Shown here: positions 36,726 through 47,479 of the stretch, one piece after another
How the letters are laid out: every line of letters begins with the position of its first letter
Position numbering within the stretch: the first letter of the stretch is position 1
Source of the DNA: Euryodendron excelsum
Lineage: Eukaryota > Streptophyta > Magnoliopsida > Ericales > Pentaphylacaceae
Length of the DNA: 64,000 bases
Direction: 5' to 3'
Assembly (NCBI GenBank): GCA_033060915.1
Contig: CM065396.1
Span: 4,811,001 to 4,875,000 of the forward strand
Notes under the pieces: generated by a model
Databases searched by the model: none
Told to the model about the DNA's origin: nothing
What the model saw: only the letters and a program-made list of their open reading frames with translations
Position numbers and translations under genes: made by a program

Positions 36726-36995
36726 CTCTTGGAGTTTTCCGGCAAAAACTTCTCTTTCGGCGACTTTTCCGACGATGGCGTTCACTTCCGACAATCCCCT
36801 GTGGTCTCTAAGAAGCACTTCCTCAATGTCTAAGCCAGTTTTCTCGCAATGCCTCTTGGTTTTGCGAAAAACTTTCAATACCTGCAACAGCGTCGAACCA
36901 GCAAATGCTGGTTTTGATCCCAGGCCTGGCACCACTAGCAGTGGCGCCAAGCCATTTCTTCCAAAGGCGCCACTGCTAGTGTCACTAGTTGCCAA
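36726..36995 (-). pseudogene. Antisense gene exon 1, D-E copy
   Basis: The - strand frame is open from about 36995, passes through the 36933-36981 inverted repeat, and ends CEKTGLDIEEVLLR...EVFAGKLQE at CCAAGAG|GTGAGT (last exon base 36726). Intron 1 is 36725-35783 (943 bases) with acceptor TTTTCAG. The first codons have no ATG in frame; the nearest is TTG. The C-terminal ~50 residues align with the B-C copy, which supports real ancestral coding sequence. Confidence 0.55.
36933..36981. repeat. Perfect 16-bp inverted repeat with TGGCGCCA core
   Basis: CACTAGCAGTGGCGCC (36933-36948) and GGCGCCACTGCTAGTG (36966-36981) are exact reverse complements separated by 17 bases. It lies about 200 bases upstream of LTR E and at the 5' side of the antisense gene. 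Confidence 0.9.
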
Positions 36996-37187
36996 TTTTG
37001 GACAACTTTGCCCTTTTTCCCGCCAAAACTCAATTTCAAAGGCCTTTTGGGCCCACTATGCGTTTCCACACTCTTGTCTTCCAAAATTTTCAAAGTTCGT
37101 CCCTCCGACAGCCTCACGATCAACATGGGACCCTTACTCTATCGTTTTCTGTCTTTGACAAGCAAAGACAGAAAAAAGTGGGACGGC

Positions 37188-40100
37188 TGTAAGCACCCCA
37201 TTTTTGCTCGCTCGGCAGTCTCTAGTCCGTCCAGACTTGTATTCAATCAATATGGACATATTCTGAGTTAACTTTATTTTTCAAGTCTAATCTAGTCAAT
37301 CCATCACTACATGGGCTCGTAGGGCCCATATAGAGGCAAAATGACCAAAATGCCCTTGGGGGCATTGTTCGGTCCCATTCCAGTATTCACGTGATCTCGA
37401 AGACGGTAAATCCCCTTTTTCAAGTCCAAGTCGAATTCCAATTCCAATCCCTCCCTCGAGAAAGTTGATTTCTCGAGGCGATAAGTCTATCATGTCCGGC
37501 ATGTTTCCGAGTTAACTCTTCGGAATGGTAAGTACATTCAAACCCGTCGACCGGGATGAGACCCCAAGTCCCCGAGATGGTAGAGCAGTCCACCTTTGAT
37601 GCCTGCTAGCCCGCCAATGTAGAAATGTTTGTTTGGGCATGCCTTTTAAGAAAGTTGATTCCTCAGGTGCTAAGTCCATTTAGCCACTTCCCAAGATCAG
37701 ACAGTCTCGGGAATGATCACGAACCATCAGAGTAGTGGAAGTACTCATAAACATCATAACCATCAGAGTAGCATAAGTACTCGTAAACATCGCAACTGTT
37801 AGAGTAGCGGAAATATTCGTAAACAAGTCGATATAGGGAATTGCTAGCAAACCCCTATATCACAGGACCACCGTCAGAGTGGTAGAAACACTCAAAACTC
37901 AAGTCAACACCAGTGCCTGCTAGCCCACTCTAGTGAAAAATGACCAAATTGCCCCTAGGGCCATTTTCTGGCACGTTTCTCGAGATAGTACCTAAGTCCT
38001 TAGAACGGTAAGTCCACCCTTCCAAGATCATCCTAGAGACGTTTCGGCATGATTAGGTGCCTTCTAGTTAGTTTCGGGCCAATTTTGAGACTTTTCGGTC
38101 AAGATGACCATTTTGCCCCTAGGCATCCGAACGCCTCGGGAACTACACCGGCTCTGGGTATTAAACTAGTAACCTCCCGAGAATACTTTTTATAGTATTC
38201 TCGACCTTTTACTATCTTTTTGAATCATTTTGAGTCAGTTCTGGCAAACCCAGTGCGAAATAACCGTTTTGCCCATAGTGGGCCGAGCGCCTTTTCCGAC
38301 CACACCGGCTTTGGGTATCAAACCGGTAACCTTTGGGAACATTCTAAATAATGTTTCCAAACCTCAAGTCTTCTTCTGGGACATTTCGAGTCCATCCTAG
38401 TAGTTTTCCTATCCAGTTAACCGTTTTGCCCCTAATGGCCCGGTCGACCCTTCCAACACATCCTGTCATCATTTTTCAAGTCTATTACCTTCGGGACACT
38501 GTTCTAAGGGTTCTTGTCCTTTTTCAGCCTTCCTGGTCATTCCCGGCCCCTTCAAATCATTCCCGGACCAAAGCAAGTAAGAAAAATAAAGTGTGCAAAA
38601 TAAAGCAAATAAAGAAGATACAAGGTAGACTCTCTGTTTAAGTTTGCGCATCCTTCCCCTCTCTCTTCTTTCTCTGAACCCACTTGGGTTTTCTTCTATT
38701 TTAATCCTCCATCGTCTTCCCCCCCCCCCCCCCCCCCCCCCCCTTCTTGAATGCTTGAAATAAGGGACTTCCCGGTCCATGTGTAGGATTAGGCTATTGG
38801 AGGTCACCGTGTCGGGAGCTTTCTTTTAGTCTAACAGAAGAGCACGTGGATTCGGCCCCCTTGATTATGTGGTGAAGCCTTAACCTTGTATGTTCACGAC
38901 CCCAGTTTGTATTGTGTATATCATGATCTTGTATTTCTCCAAAGTTTGTTTTAAACTTGTTTTCAAAAGCTTGCATCAAAACTTGCATCAAAATCTTCTT
39001 TTTCAAAACTTTTTTATAAAATCATAATCTTAAGGTGATTCTAGCATTTCCACGGCTATGGTTGCTTTAAAAAAGTGTTACATTTAAAGTGACCAATATG
39101 GTCCATATTTTCAAATCCTTGTTGTTTTCAAAACCACTATCTTAGAGTAATTCTAACCTTCTTATGGTTAGAATCGCTTTAGGAAAGTGAGACATTTTAT
39201 ATACTTTCTAAAAACTCTCTTTTCAAATCTATCCCTCTAAAAATCTCTTTTCTAACATACTTTCTAAAAACTCTCTTCAATCTCCTTTTCAAAATTCTCT
39301 TCCGAAATTATTTTCTAAAAACTCCCTTCAAAAATCTATTTTCCAAAACTCCTTTTCAAAAAAAGCTCTCTTCAAAATTCACTTTCTAAAAACATTCCTT
39401 AAACTGTTTTCAAAATCTCTTTCCAAAAACTCTTCCAAAAAACTCTTTCCTAAAAACTCTTTTCAAAATCCCTTTCTAAAAACTCTTTTACTAGATCTCC
39501 TTTCAAAAATCTTCCTTCCTAAAAGCTCACTTTCCCAAAATCTCTTTTCTTAGAGCCTAAGTTAAGCCCTAGAGCCAACAATTAGGAAATCTTAATTTTT
39601 TTGCCTAAAACATGATTTCCAATCTTGCCTCAAAACCTAGATTTCCAAAACCTTTTATTTCCTATACCAAAACTCTATATATTTCCAAAACCTATTTTCT
39701 ACATCAAAACTATAGTTTTCCAAATCTAGGGTTTCTAAAACTTTATCCTTCCAAATTCATGTCAAATCCAATCTTCCCTTTAGGAAATCAAATCCAATCT
39801 CCTGTTTAGGAAACTAGATTCAATCCTCCGTTTTTAGAAACAAAATCAAATCATCTCTTTTTAGAAACAAAATTCAATCCTTTGTTTTAGTAAATAGGAA
39901 TCTTAATCCTTTCTAGTCTAAATTTTTCCTAATCCACTCCTTCCTAATCTCATACTTGCCTAAACCTTAGGTTTTCAAAACTTGAACTTTTAAATCTTTT
40001 CTTAAACTTTAAATTTTCTAATCTTTCCTAATTCCAACCTCTCTTAATTTTATACCTTTCCAAATCTTAACATTCCAAATCTAAATCTTCAAATCTTTCT

Positions 40101-41430
40101 TAAATTTAAACCTTTCCTAAATTCCAAAACTCAAATTTTAAGTCTTTCTAAAACTCTAAACTTTCTTAAATTGAAATCTTTCTAAAATTCTAAACATTTC
40201 TAAATTTCAAATCTTTCCAAATCTAAAACTTTCTAAATTCGAAACTTTCTTAAGTTAAAACATTTCCTATTTCAAAACTTTCCTAAATCGAAGCTTTCCT
40301 AAAATGAAATATTTCCTAAAACGAAACTTTCCTAAAATGGAACTTTCTTATTTTGAAACTTTCCTAAATTCCAACTTCCCTAATCTTCCAAGTCCAATGT
40401 TCGAGTAAAATTTTTCTTAATCTCAAGTCCCAATCATATCTTCCTAAGTCTAGGTATCCTAAATCTCTATCTTTCTAAATCAAAGTCCAATCTCTTCCAT
40501 TTAAAATTCCAATCTTCTATTCTAAATTCAAATCAAATCCAAATTCTAATTCAATTTCTTCTTCCATATCAAAACTTTCTATTTTCTATCGGACCCTTGT
40601 TTGAACTACGACTGACCTGATTCCTCAAAAAAGATACGCAGGCAACCCTTATGGGTGTGATCACAACCTTTTTCAAACTTCTATTTCCATAACTTTTTTC
40701 CAACTTTCAATTTCATAACCTATTTTAAGTTTTCAATTCAAAAAATCTATTTTCAAATCTCTATTTCCAATTTCTAGAACTTTCCAATTTCAAATCTATC
40801 TTTTCAAATCTCTTCTTTTAAAATCAATTTCTTTTCAAATTTATTTCCAAATCTATTTTTCAACTCTCTTTTTCTTACACTTGCATATCATACATCATGT
40901 CAATTTCTTTTCAAAAATTCTTTTCTAAAGTGGATAATTTTGGACATTTGTTAGTTGAAGACTCTCATAGGTGAATCTAGGGTGAATAGACATGTAGGTA
41001 TCGTAAGGGCGGGGTAGGGTGATGGCTTAGTGCGTCTTCCCTACATGTAACCAACTTCTGAACTTAGGATCACTGTTTTCGAAAAACCAAAACGGAGTTA
41101 TTTTTAAAAAAAAGGGCTTAATATTTTCTAAAGGTTGCTAAATAACCTGTTTTCCAAAAAGCCCTCTCTTGGGAAAATATTTTCAAAATCGTTTTTCAAA
41201 AACCCTAAGTGTAATCTTTGGATTGTGCTTAATTTTTAGGTGACCTAACTCACCTTAATCAAGTTAGGTGGCAACTCCAAATTGTTTTCCAAAAGCCCTT
41301 TATTCAAATCGATTTTCAATTCAAACCTAGTCGCACTCATTCTTCTAGGAGGATGAGTTCTAACGAGAGAGTACAGTATTTTTTCTGCTTGTGTGTGTAT
41401 TCCTCAAGTGCAAAAAATTTGGGCACCACA
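37188..41430 (+). mobile_element. 3' LTR 'E', 4.24 kb
   Basis: It starts TGTAAGCACCCC after a purine-rich tract (GACAGAAAAAAGTGGGACGGC) and ends GGGCACCACA. Three 32-bp units and two 156-bp units lie in U3. At about 38570 the text jumps from 'cattcccggacc' to 'aaagcaagtaag', a loss of about 430 bases that removes the TATA box and leader; this break differs from the one in LTR D. A 25-base C run lies at 38719-38743. Confidence 0.92.
38719..38743 (+). repeat. Poly-C tract (25 bases)
   Basis: Uninterrupted C run where the sister LTRs have about 6-8 C (for example 'cttccccccc'). It may be a genuine slippage expansion or a sequencing/assembly artefact. Confidence 0.8.
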
Positions 41431-41435
41431 GGCAT
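41431..41435. repeat. Target-site duplication, right (GGCAT)
   Basis: Matches 24618-24622 exactly and lies at the point where the interrupted gag reading resumes. Confidence 0.85.
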
Positions 41436-42330
41436 GACCCAATTTCAATAGGCTGGCCTGACGCATCCACACATTTGATACCTTAGCCTGCACCCAAACA
41501 AAAGCCTACCATAACCTCTTAAAAAATAACATACTGAAGCATATATCGGCCTGTCCATTTCTAAGCCCTTTACCTCCAAGCTTCTGTGGTGTTCTCATTT
41601 GTGAATACTATTCGGGCAGCCAAGGGCATCACATAAAAAGTTGCTTCTCTCAAGCACAAAATTCAAGACTTGATAGACAACAAGACCATTGACATACAAC
41701 TGGTGAACCAAACTCCTACTCCAAATGTGACTGCAAACCCCTTGCAGATCACAATGTTTGCCTAGTACTAGAGGAAATACAAGAGGGGGATGAACTGGAG
41801 GAGATCCTGGTCGAGGATTATTTTGAGGAAGATTGGGAAATTTATGAAGAAAGTGACTGGGAGGAGGAAATCTCACCATACCCAGTCTATCTCTACAATC
41901 CAAATGAAGTGCACGACCCCTCTGATTGGCCAATTAAAGATTCCTTACCCGATGGAGAGATCCCCATCAAACTGTGATCACTGACAGTTGGGGAGATGAA
42001 TTATTGTGCCTCAAGTATGCCATGGCTGAACTAGACCTATCAAAGAACCTCTATCCTGCAATTGAATTTGATTATGAAGGCATGAGCTGGAGCTAAAAGT
42101 TTCGATAGAACCATTCAAGCTAGAAAGAGGCAAGCTAGCCCACCTGTTTATCGAAGAAACCAAAGAAGCAATGGAGGAAAACAAGAAGGCCAATGAAGCT
42201 AATAATTGCACCATCACTATCAATTCACCCAAAGCCCTTAAAGAAGCACCCACCTGCCTCGCCTAGTTTGGAGATATCAACAACAGATGGAGCATCGAGG
42301 TCGTGGGCATCATTCCAAAACCCTACTAAG
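41436..42330 (+). pseudogene. gag: gag, C-terminal part, of the older element (continues from 24622)
   Basis: The continuation of the gag cut by the D-E insertion. A decayed zinc-knuckle block reads CEYYSGSQGHHIKSC, followed (after a one-base shift) by LKHKIQDLIDNK, nearly identical to the D-E copy. Further on is an acidic stretch, then a tail FIEETKEAMEEN ending IIPKPY at about 42326. Multiple frameshifts and stops occur. No protease, RT or integrase follows, as in D-E, so the gag-only structure is ancestral to these copies rather than a single accident. Confidence 0.7.
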
Positions 42331-44176
42331 AAGGGCTCCCCTAAAAAGCGTATAAGAGAGGGGTGTTCCCACCTGCTTTTTTTCTATCCCTTTTACTTTC
42401 TGCCTTTGAATTTATGTCTGCATTTTCATTTCTATACGAACCCTACGCTTTTTGTTGAAGTAATAAAGAAATGACTTTTCATTCAAATGCTATTATATCA
42501 TTTCTTGTGAATGGTGAATACTTCCAAAAAGGGGGTGCATTCTATCTTGTGGAAGATTTGACTTGAAAGGTGTGATAGCATGAGTTAACCACTCACCGAA
42601 TGATCAACTTTTCGAAGAGAGGGAAGATGAAGAGTGAGTGAGAAGACCACCCAAAAACCAACACTTACATGACACCGAAGCTAAGTGATGAGTAGCAAGA
42701 CTATCAAAAGGAAAAGGAGCCATGTTTCAATTTCCCAAAAAATAATGATGCAGATTCCCTTTACTCAACCCACTAGTGCAATGTGAAAAGCAAAAGATTT
42801 ATTGTCAACCCTGATCCCAAACCATCCCCCCACACTGGGGCAAGCAAATAGCAGAAGACTTAGCCAAGAATAGTCCTTGTCCTCCACTTAAAGCATTAAG
42901 CTGAAGCAACATAAATGCTTTATGGATTAAGCAATTCGGTTCATAAGGAAGAGATGCCCTCATTTCATTTCTCATACATTCACAAAGTAACCCTTGTCAA
43001 ACTCATTGAGCCAGTTTGCATTTCTTGAAAAATAACCCCCCAATTTAGCAATCATCACAAAGGAAATCAAAGGAAAAAAAGGGAAGAGCAATCAAAAGGG
43101 CAAGCCAAAAAAAAAAAAAAAACCTCCATCAATAGGTAAACAAGTAAGCTATAAGAAAGGACGGCTCACTTTATACCATCTTGGAGAGCATGCAATGTTC
43201 AAAAGGCAAAAAGGAAATCTAAAGATGATCCTAGGCAATAAGGAAGCCTAGTAGAAGCAGTAGGTTCAAACATTTACCTTTCCTTGCAAAAACCTTGAAC
43301 CATGGCCTATATTACAACCCTAATAAAGTCCTCTCCGATTGAAAAGGGATTGCTTGATCTAAATGAGCCAGACGTGTCACCAAGGTAAATGAAGGAGACT
43401 AAGGGACAAAACCTTGCTAGAAGATCGACTATGGATGGTGTGGATCTAAACCCGCAGCATTAAATTTGAGCCTGCATATCCCACTTGATTCTCAAAACCC
43501 CATAACTTAGCCTATATTACGGTCCTAAAGAAAATCCTCTTCAGATTGAAAGAATGCCTGCTTATCGCACTGCCAAAGTTCGTGTAAGTTATTGACTAAG
43601 CCCCCGAGAGTTAAGAGTTCAAGCCAAATAATTCCAAACACTAACCCAGGTAGAAAGTCGGAGTCGATCAGAAGGATGAAAAAGGTACGAAATGCTATCA
43701 TCGTCCAATCAAGGTAAGATTGAGCTAGAAGAGAGGCCAAACCACTAAAAAAGAAGGAGTTGTCACTCTAAGAATGTAGAGCTTGACAACACCCCGAGTG
43801 TGGTTGTTCACAAATCGTCTATTATGTTATGTGTAAAACCAGTGCATCCCTAACATGCATTTGCATTTTTATAAAAATTTTGGCATGAGTTTCGCATACA
43901 TAAGACATAACTCCATGTGGAAACAGAAGTCACCAAAGCAATTCAATAGCATATCTAAAATAAGTAATAAGCATACATCATCACCATCATGATAATCATA
44001 AACATCTACCCCTGCTCATACATCAATATATACATTTGGCTATCGTAATCACAAATATCCCTTCTATTCTAAGATTATAAATAAATTGTCTGACAAAACT
44101 ATAATATCCAGGACATAAGGGGAAAGAGGAGCTGGACCCACGGCAAAGGGCACCCATCATGAGTCAAACTCAATGT
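42331..44176. other. 3' internal noncoding region, older element
   Basis: Aligned with 31931-33935 and 15191-16523. It includes the CCTATATTAC repeats at about 43300 and 43510. I see no gene. Confidence 0.6.
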
Positions 44177-45472
44177 CTAGATCGTAGTAGGAGGCGGCTG
44201 ATTACTAGAAGCACCGGCATCCTACAAAGAAGAAAAACTTGAATCAGCAAAGTTGATAGATAGTTAAACAAAGCTAGAATAAACAAGAAAAAGGTAATAT
44301 ATCCCACCACCTCCCATCTGAGCCAACCGCACTGTCAAAGTGGCTACCTCAGCTTGGTACTAGTCCCTCTTCATCTGGAACTAAACTCTCTCAGTCTGGT
44401 ACTAGTCTATTTGATCCCTCATGGCAGCAAACTCGTCATGGGGCACAAATCCCTCAACCTAATGCCACAAGTTCACTATCTCCTGGCCCACGGCGTAGCC
44501 TCCGACCACCATTTGGAACTTAGTGAAGGCACTTATGGATCGAGATTTGAAGTGAGTGGCATAATCAGTCTCTGGAGGAAGCAAAAAACTAGCACCCGAT
44601 TGACGCTCCCATATGGAATAGGGACCCCCTTAACCAGAGCTCCAAACATATACTCGAGAGGATCCCCAGCTGACTAGAACTCTTCGTGGAACTGGCGCCA
44701 ATATCGGTCTCCCAGGTAGGACTCTGAGGACTCATCATTAAGGAATGAAATCCTCGATAAAGATATCAGGACTAGATACTTGATTGCCTTGTAATGAACC
44801 GATCTAACAAAGGGGGACCAAGTTATATACCTCACCTTTATCAACTCCAGGTTTGCTTGTATAGTTACAAAGTCGATAATCTCAGATCGGTGGGCTACCT
44901 GATCGCGAGCTCATCTTAAAGCTCGAGGATAAAGCTTTGCCCCCAATTACTTCTGGATAACAAACCAGTAAATTCTCATTACTCCACTAGACTAGAAAGG
45001 GCCAAAACCTGGTCACATTGCCCCAGCGAGAGGAAGTTCAGACTCGCATCGATCTAAAGAAACAACCAAAAGAAAAAGACCCCCAGTTCAACTCTGACAA
45101 TGCTCCCAAGTCGGGTACCACACTCAGCAATCTGAAAGGGACAATCGACTTCTTGTTGTTACAAAAACAGCTGAAAACAATATTCAATACCAGTTATCTC
45201 CTCGTAATGTCTCACCGCTCAAGTGGTGGCTCAATAGAGAAGGTACCATCATCCCGACTAAGCCAGAACACAAGAAAAGCAGAACGGTCAGAAGGCAGCA
45301 AGTCCAACAGAGCACAAGCCTTGGCCTACTAACTAGCTACAAGGTAATCTATTGGCCAACAAAAGAAAGCCCCGTGATAATAACCCAGTTTAACGGAGTC
45401 GTACCCAGCTCGAAACCCACAAAGTGAAAGGTCCCTATCTCGCCAAACCATCTCTTAATCAAGGCCAACACT
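44177..45472 (-). pseudogene. Antisense PMD gene, 3' part, older element (cut by copia insertion)
   Basis: The - strand remnant contains the downstream half of exon 2 (45472 to 44304), an intron position (44303-44222) whose donor has changed from GT to AT while the acceptor TTCTTTGTAG remains, and a last exon beginning DAGASSNQPPP and ending early at 44177 because of a deletion. The mobile-domain start (ERWF...) lies right at the copia junction and everything upstream is lost. It has many frameshifts and stops. Confidence 0.65.
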
Positions 45473-47425
45473 AGTTAGCCTCAAGTTTTCATTAATTGAT
45501 TTTGATGATAACAAATATAAATATTTTAATAATTAAAATTTGGTCAATCTCAATATTTCATAATAAAGTATGTTTGATGTATTAGTTAAAATTTTTAAAA
45601 AAATTTAATGTTTTAAATGTTGTGCAATTTAATAATAAATCACTTAATTTTTTATTTATGTTTTAAATGTTAATTATCTAACATTTCTTAAATTATTGTT
45701 AACCTTGGACGAAAAAGGAATGCATAGAATGAAGAAGTCTCTGTCAAAGATAATAGCAAGAAAGCTCATTGGAGATAGCTTCAGTATTGTGCATATAACT
45801 TTTGATCCAACCATTAGATTGATCTAATTTTTGAGGTATTGAAAATAAGATTCAAATTTCTATAAATGGTATCTTATGAGTACTTTGTCAAGAGATTGTC
45901 TTATGGGACAAAACGGAGCTGGAAGGTGACATATAGGAGCAGAAGTTCAAACTATGACAATTGAGAGATAGCCTTAGTAATCTGACCATAGCTTTTGTTC
46001 CAAACATTCAAATGTACTAATTTTTGAGGTTCTGAAAAGTTGAAGTCCATACCTACAACTTTTTCTTATAGCCAGTTTCAAATTCGAACGTTATAAGGGA
46101 GAAAATTAAGGTGGAATTGAAGGCAACTTTGTAGAAATTCAAATATGCCAACTGGAAGATTGTTTGGGTATTTTGATCATAATTTTGGATCTGACAATTA
46201 GATCGATCTAATTCTTGAGGTTCTATAAAGCGGACGTCTATGTCTACAACCTTTCTCTTATAGAAAGTTTCAAATTTGAATGTTATTAAGGAGAATATCA
46301 AGGTGGAATTGAAGGCACCTATGTAGAAATTCAAATATACCAAGTGGGAGACACGTTGCGTATTTGGATCATAACTTTTGATCTGACCATTGGATTGACT
46401 TGCTTCTTAAGGTTCTGAAAAGCTAACTTCCATGTCTACAAATATTTTCCTATAGCCATTTTCAAATTCAAACGTTATCAAGGCAAAAATCGGTGGAAGT
46501 GAAGACATCTGTTCAAAAATTCAAAAACCTATCTGGCAGCAAGTCACTCAAGGGGAAGAAATCTTTATTGCTTTCTCAAACGGTTAGAAACTCATTTGAA
46601 GCTACAAATCCTCTTCCTATCTTTATCTATAAAGAGAAATACACAAGAGAAGCAAGAGACATATAACAGATTACAAAGATTGAGCATAGAAAGTGATATT
46701 CATCAAGATCTTCAAATTTTGAGCTTTACTTCTTCATCATTCTATTTCATCTTTGAGTTTCATTATTTTATTCAACTCTTAAGAGTTTTGTATCTATAGT
46801 GGTGAGCTTCAAATTCATTATATAATTTGTAAAAGAGTTGTTAAACCCTTGTGATTTATTTTTTTAGTGGTTGAGAGGAACACTTAGAGAAAAAGATCCT
46901 CTTGGTGCTTTATTCTGGAGAGCAAAACAAAGGGCTATTTTTTAAGTGTTTTTGGAACAAAACACTAGTTGTAAAGGTTTGCTAGCAACCAGGCAAGCTA
47001 GTAGTGTAAAGCTATTTGAAGAATAAGCTATTTGAAGAATAGTGGATTTGCCCTAGGACAGAGCCTTGGAGGTGGACATAGATTTTGCATAAGAGGAGTT
47101 AATTGAACCATTTTAAATCATTGTGTTTGATCTCTTTTCTTTTCTCTCTTTATATCTTGCTTAATATCTTTTTTATATATAGTCTTGATATATTTAAGAT
47201 ACACACACATTTTAATCTATTGTACTAATCTCACATCGATTATACATCTTTTCTATTACACACACATCTTGGATTGTCTTATTCATTACATATCTAGCTT
47301 AATATTTTATATCTTTTCTATTGCATCTCACCACTTGGAAATGAAGTGCATTGGATTATTTTAAATTTTAAAATTTAATTATAAACCCAATTCACCCCCC
47401 TCTTGGGTTGCCACCTGGTCTAACA
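45473..47425 (+). mobile_element. Ty1/copia LTR1, 1.95 kb
   Basis: It aligns throughout with LTR2 (54068-55991), ends ...TCTAACA, and is followed by an initiator-Met-type primer site. The left end reads AGTTAG where LTR2 has TGTTAG, so the first base has changed, or the junction with the host PMD gene (which itself reads CACTAGTT here) hides it. It carries four ~192-bp U3 units and a TATA-like TATAAAGA at 46628. Compared by eye, LTR1 and LTR2 differ at roughly one base in ten, so the pair is old. Confidence 0.9.
45790..46520 (+). repeat. Four ~192-bp tandem units in copia U3
   Basis: The anchor TTGAGGT (last copy TTAAGGT) occurs at 45831, 46024, 46215 and 46407, steps of 193, 191 and 192. 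Each unit also carries a 'tcaaattcgaacgttat'-type segment. LTR2 has the same set and the LTR3 fragment keeps most of it. Confidence 0.85.
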
Positions 47426-47427
47426 AT

Positions 47428-47440
47428 TGGTATCAGAGTA
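47428..47440 (+). promoter_or_regulatory. Primer binding site (initiator tRNA-Met type), copia copy 1
   Basis: TGGTATCAGAGTA, two bases after the LTR. It matches the TGGTATCAGAGC site used by most plant Ty1/copia elements. The matching site after LTR2 (55994-56006) has decayed to TGATATCAGAGTA. Confidence 0.85.
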
Positions 47441-47479
47441 AGGGCTTTATTATTTGGCTTAACCGTCATAGAGTAGATA

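Larger units (their letters stand above)
24623..41430 (+). mobile_element. Complete nested giant-LTR element (LTR D to LTR E), 16.8 kb
   Basis: Bounded by TGTAAGCACCCC at 24623 and GGGCACCACA at 41430, flanked by GGCAT duplications, and inserted in gag of the older element. The order is LTR D, primer site, leader, gag 3' half, 3' noncoding region, antisense PMD gene (exons 3, 2, 1 along + strand), inverted repeat, purine tract, LTR E. D and E share variants not seen in A-C, as expected for the two LTRs of one insertion. No protease, RT, RNase H or integrase motif is visible in the 8-kb internal region, so it must have depended on an autonomous relative. Confidence 0.88.

Noticed and set aside
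46053..46343. - strand ORF of 96 codons with internal repeats in copia LTR1
   Set aside because: It is a by-product of the 192-bp U3 array; frames differ between LTR1, LTR2 and LTR3.
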